Shown piece by piece: positions 61,774-64,000 of a stretch of DNA of 64,000 nt. The translations under genes and the position numbers were made by a program. How positions within the stretch are numbered: position 1 is the stretch's first letter; each line of letters begins with the position of its first letter. Below the pieces are notes generated by a model. The model was given only the letters and a program-made list of their open reading frames with translations. It was not told the origin of the DNA and searched no databases. The stretch lies in the NCBI RefSeq assembly GCF_024509055.1, contig NZ_JANINM010000520.1, positions 19,664 through 83,663 of the forward strand. Reading direction: 5' to 3'. The DNA comes from Mesorhizobium sp. Lineage in GTDB: Bacteria; Pseudomonadota; Alphaproteobacteria; Rhizobiales; Rhizobiaceae.

Positions 61774-61877
61774 AGATTTCAATTTCGGCATAGCTGCTCA
61801 CATCAGCCTTTCATTGCTGGCGAGGTGTGCCCGCGTGATAATGGACGCCGGAGCGAGACGAAAGGCCAGCAAACCTC

Positions 61878-63026
61878 ATGGAACATTATCAGGACATTCG
61901 AGACGCCGTCGCCAAGCTCTGCTCTCGCTTTCCCGGCGAGTATTGGCGCGCGCTCGACAGGGACATGGCCTATCCCCGCGAATTCGTCGAAGCGCTGACG
62001 GAGGCCGGCTGGCTCTCGATCCTGATCCCCGAGGAGTATGGCGGTTCCGGCCTGCCATTGTCGGCGGCGGCCGCCGTACTGGAGGAAATTCAGCGCGCCG
62101 GCTGCAACGGCGGCGCTTGCCATGCGCAGATGTACACCATGGGCACGCTGCTTCGCCACGGCTCGGAGGCGCAGAAGCAGCGCTACCTGCCGAAGATCGC
62201 CAGCGGGGAACTGCGCCTTCAGGCCTTCGGCGTCACGGAGCCGACCAGCGGCACCGACACGGGCGCGCTCAAGACCACCGCACGGCTCGATGGCGACCAT
62301 TTCGTGGTCAAGGGCCAGAAAATCTGGACCAGCCGCGCCGAGCATTCGGACCTGATGCTGCTCCTAGCCCGCACCACACCGCTGGCGGACGGCATGAGGA
62401 AGACCGACGGCCTTTCGGTCATCATCGTCGACATGCGCGAAGCTCTGGGCAACGGCCTCACCATCCGGCCGATCCGCACCATGATGAACCACGCGACCAC
62501 CGAGGTCTTCTTCGATGATTTGCGCGTGCCCGCCGAAAACCTGATCGGCGAGGAAGGGAAAGGCTTCCGCTACATCCTTTCCGGCATGAATGCCGAACGT
62601 ATCCTGATCGCATCCGAATGCGTCGGCGATGCAAAGTGGTTCATCGAAAAGACGAGCGCCTACGCCAGGGAGCGCCACGTGTTCGGCCGGGCGATCGGCA
62701 TGAACCAGGGCATCCAGTTCCCGATCGCCAGGGCTTACGCGAACATGCGCGCGGCCGAACTGATGGTGCGCGAGGCGCTCGCCCTTTACGAAGCTGGCAA
62801 GAATCCCGGCGCCGAGGCGAACATGGCCAAGATGCTCGCCGCCGATGCTTCCAACGAAGCTGCCAATGTCTGCATCCAGACGCATGGCGGGTTCGGCTTC
62901 GCCGAGGAATACGACGTCGAGCGCAAGTTCCGCGAGACGCGCCTTTATCAGGTCGCGCCGATCTCGACCAACCTCATCCTGTCCTTCCTGTCCGAGCACG
63001 TCCTTGGACTGCCGCGTTCTTACTAG
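61878..63026 (+). CDS. Acyl-CoA dehydrogenase family protein
   Basis: A 382-residue FAD acyl-CoA dehydrogenase. Family segments include LQAFGVTEPTSGTDTGALKTTARLDGDHFVVKGQKIWTSRAEHSD, then VFGRAIGMNQGIQFPIARAYANM and QTHGGFGFAEEYDVERKFRETRLYQVAPISTNLI. The catalytic base Glu of medium-chain enzymes may correspond to the Glu in FAEEYDVER. Start at ATG 61878. With the CoA transferase at 63771 it suggests that the substrate is activated by CoA transfer and then dehydrogenated. Confidence 0.9.
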   Translation: MEHYQDIRDAVAKLCSRFPGEYWRALDRDMAYPREFVEALTEAGWLSILIPEEYGGSGLPLSAAAAVLEEIQRAGCNGGACHAQMYTMGTLLRHGSEAQKQRYLPKIASGELRLQAFGVTEPTSGTDTGALKTTARLDGDHFVVKGQKIWTSRAEHSDLMLLLARTTPLADGMRKTDGLSVIIVDMREALGNGLTIRPIRTMMNHATTEVFFDDLRVPAENLIGEEGKGFRYILSGMNAERILIASECVGDAKWFIEKTSAYARERHVFGRAIGMNQGIQFPIARAYANMRAAELMVREALALYEAGKNPGAEANMAKMLAADASNEAANVCIQTHGGFGFAEEYDVERKFRETRLYQVAPISTNLILSFLSEHVLGLPRSY

Positions 63027-63037
63027 GAGTCCTCGCC

Positions 63038-63778
63038 GTGAACGTCCTCATCATCTATGCGCATCCGGAACCGAAGTCCTTCAACGGCGCCATGAAGGAC
63101 CTCGCCGTCGAGACTTTGACACAGGCTGGCCACAGCGTGGTGGTCAGCGACCTCTATGCGATGGGCTTCAACCCGGTCGCCGGACCGGGCGACATGACCG
63201 GCGAGCGCAAGGATCCAGATTTCTTCAGCCTGCAGCGCGAGCAGACCGCCGCCTATGAAGTAGGCCGGCTCTCCGCCGACATCAATGCCGAGATCGAAAA
63301 ACTGAAACAGGCGGACTTCCTGCTCTTCCAGTTCCCGGTCTGGTGGTTCGGCATGCCCGCGATGATCAAGGGCTGGGCCGACCGTGTCTTCGCGCGCGGC
63401 TTTGCCTATCTGCCGGGCCGCAAATACGACACCGGCATGTTCAAGGGGAAGCTCGCCATGGTCTCCGCCACTACCGGCACGTCCGCCGATACTTACGCGC
63501 CCGACGGCATCGACGGCGACATCCTCACGGTGCTGTGGCCGATCCATAACGGCCTGCTGCGCTACGCCGGCTTCGACGTGCTGCCGCCCTTCGTCGCCTA
63601 TATGCCCGGCCGTGTCGGCGACGATGGCCGCAAGGCCTATCTGGAGGCCTATCGCAAAAGACTGGGCGACATCGACGATACGCCGCGCCTGTTCTTCCAC
63701 CCGGCCGAAGACTACGGCAAGAACGAACGGCTGAAGCCGGGAGTCCTCGCCCGTTCCGGGGTGCAACGCAATGTCTGA
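63038..63778 (+). CDS. NAD(P)H dehydrogenase (quinone)/flavodoxin-fold reductase, GTG start
   Basis: A 246-residue flavodoxin-like protein of the NQO1/KefF type. It opens MNVLIIYAHPEPKSFNGAMKDLAV, with VSDLYAMGFNPVAGPGD, the flavin-site QFPVWWFGMPAMIKGWADRVF and the TTGTSADTY loop. Such enzymes reduce quinones with NAD(P)H by two electrons. AGGAG precedes GTG at 63038, 11 bp after the dehydrogenase stop; its C-terminus overlaps the CoA transferase start by 8 bp. Confidence 0.88.
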   Translation: MNVLIIYAHPEPKSFNGAMKDLAVETLTQAGHSVVVSDLYAMGFNPVAGPGDMTGERKDPDFFSLQREQTAAYEVGRLSADINAEIEKLKQADFLLFQFPVWWFGMPAMIKGWADRVFARGFAYLPGRKYDTGMFKGKLAMVSATTGTSADTYAPDGIDGDILTVLWPIHNGLLRYAGFDVLPPFVAYMPGRVGDDGRKAYLEAYRKRLGDIDDTPRLFFHPAEDYGKNERLKPGVLARSGVQRNV

Positions 63779-64000
63779 CGCCGCCCGCCCGTTGGAGGGC
63801 CTGCTTGTCATTTCGATCGAGCAGGCGGTCGCAGCCCCCTTGTGCACGGTCCGCCTCGCCGATGCCGGCGCGCGGGTGGTGAAGATCGAGCGTCCCGAAG
63901 GCGAAACCGCACGTCACTACGATTCCGCCGTCGAAGGCATGTCGGCCTATTTCGTCTGGCTGAACCGCGGCAAGGAGAGCGTGGCGCTCGACCTCAAGGC
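63771..64000 (+). CDS. CaiB/BaiF family CoA transferase, 3' end outside window
   Basis: The first 76 codons of a type III CoA transferase: MSDAARPLEGLLVISIEQAV, AAPLCTVRLADAGARVVKIERPEGETARHY and YFVWLNRGKESVALDLK. These match the family N-terminus exactly in spacing. The catalytic Asp lies beyond the window. Family members move CoA between carboxylic acids such as carnitine, bile acids, formate or dicarboxylates. It is in an operon with the acyl-CoA dehydrogenase and quinone reductase. Confidence 0.9.
   Translation, partial: MSDAARPLEGLLVISIEQAVAAPLCTVRLADAGARVVKIERPEGETARHYDSAVEGMSAYFVWLNRGKESVALDLK

Noticed and set aside
1..64000. tRNA, rRNA, CRISPR or insertion-sequence features
   Set aside because: I found no tRNA-like arms, repeated spacers, transposase motifs or terminal inverted repeats when reading both strands.

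Overview
The window looks like a chromosomal or symbiotic-island stretch of a high-GC alphaproteobacterium. A Mesorhizobium-like member of the Rhizobiales fits best: there are many ABC uptake systems, aldehyde dehydrogenases, GMC oxidoreductases and SDRs, with GntR, LysR, AraC and LacI regulators nearby. This placement is an inference from gene content and style, since no rRNA or other marker gene is present. I see no tRNA, rRNA, CRISPR array, insertion sequence or prophage. Almost the whole window is accessory catabolism and transport.

Layout. (1) 1-3512, minus strand: flavin monooxygenase, RidA, DUF1028 and an aldehyde dehydrogenase cut by the window edge. A divergent region with two TTAG/CTAA dyads leads into (2) 3820-7070, plus strand: a YtcJ-like amidohydrolase and a GMC oxidoreductase. 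(3) 7193-9951: a taurine/nitrate-type ABC transporter. (4) 10428-13206: aldehyde dehydrogenase and an AraC regulator. (5) 13261-19962, minus strand: SDR, MoaF-like protein, NTF2-like protein and a complete LIV-type transporter. (6) 20154-24980: YceI, a membrane protein, aldehyde dehydrogenase and GMC oxidoreductase, with a 43-bp repeat on each side of the yceI/membrane-protein pair. (7) 25108-31932, minus strand: a peptide-type ABC transporter with two binding proteins and a fused double ATPase. It is divergent from (8) 32195-39833, plus strand: pyroglutamyl-peptidase-like protein, two cytosine-deaminase-like amidohydrolases, a dihydroorotase/allantoinase-like enzyme, an M29-like hydrolase, ureidoglycine aminohydrolase and a LacI regulator. 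Blocks 7 and 8 look like one acquired cassette for a cyclic amide or ureide.

(9) 39878-45298, minus strand: a second LIV transporter and an RraA-like protein. (10) 45523-50261, plus strand: SDR, PxpB, PxpC, epoxide hydrolase and an LDH2-family dehydrogenase. (11) 50308-54541, minus strand: aminotransferase, biotin carrier, biotin carboxylase, a carrier-like protein without the biotin lysine, and PxpA. (12) 54739-56691, plus strand: a DAO-type FAD oxidoreductase and a GntR/FCD regulator. Near-identical ATTGGATA-N3-TATYC dyads lie in front of blocks 9, 10 and 11, and a weak copy lies in front of block 12, so these operons look like one GntR regulon. (13) 56741-60737, minus strand: a two-subunit ThDP decarboxylase of the sulfopyruvate decarboxylase type, aldehyde dehydrogenase, SDR and a VOC protein, divergent from LysR (60838). 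(14) 61878-64000, plus strand: acyl-CoA dehydrogenase, a flavodoxin-fold quinone reductase and a CaiB-type CoA transferase cut by the window edge.

The two most promising undescribed systems are the ureide/cyclic-amide cassette (25-40 kb) and the operator-linked Pxp plus biotin-carboxylase system (40-57 kb). The second looks like a split urea-carboxylase-type enzyme of unknown substrate with its own transporter.
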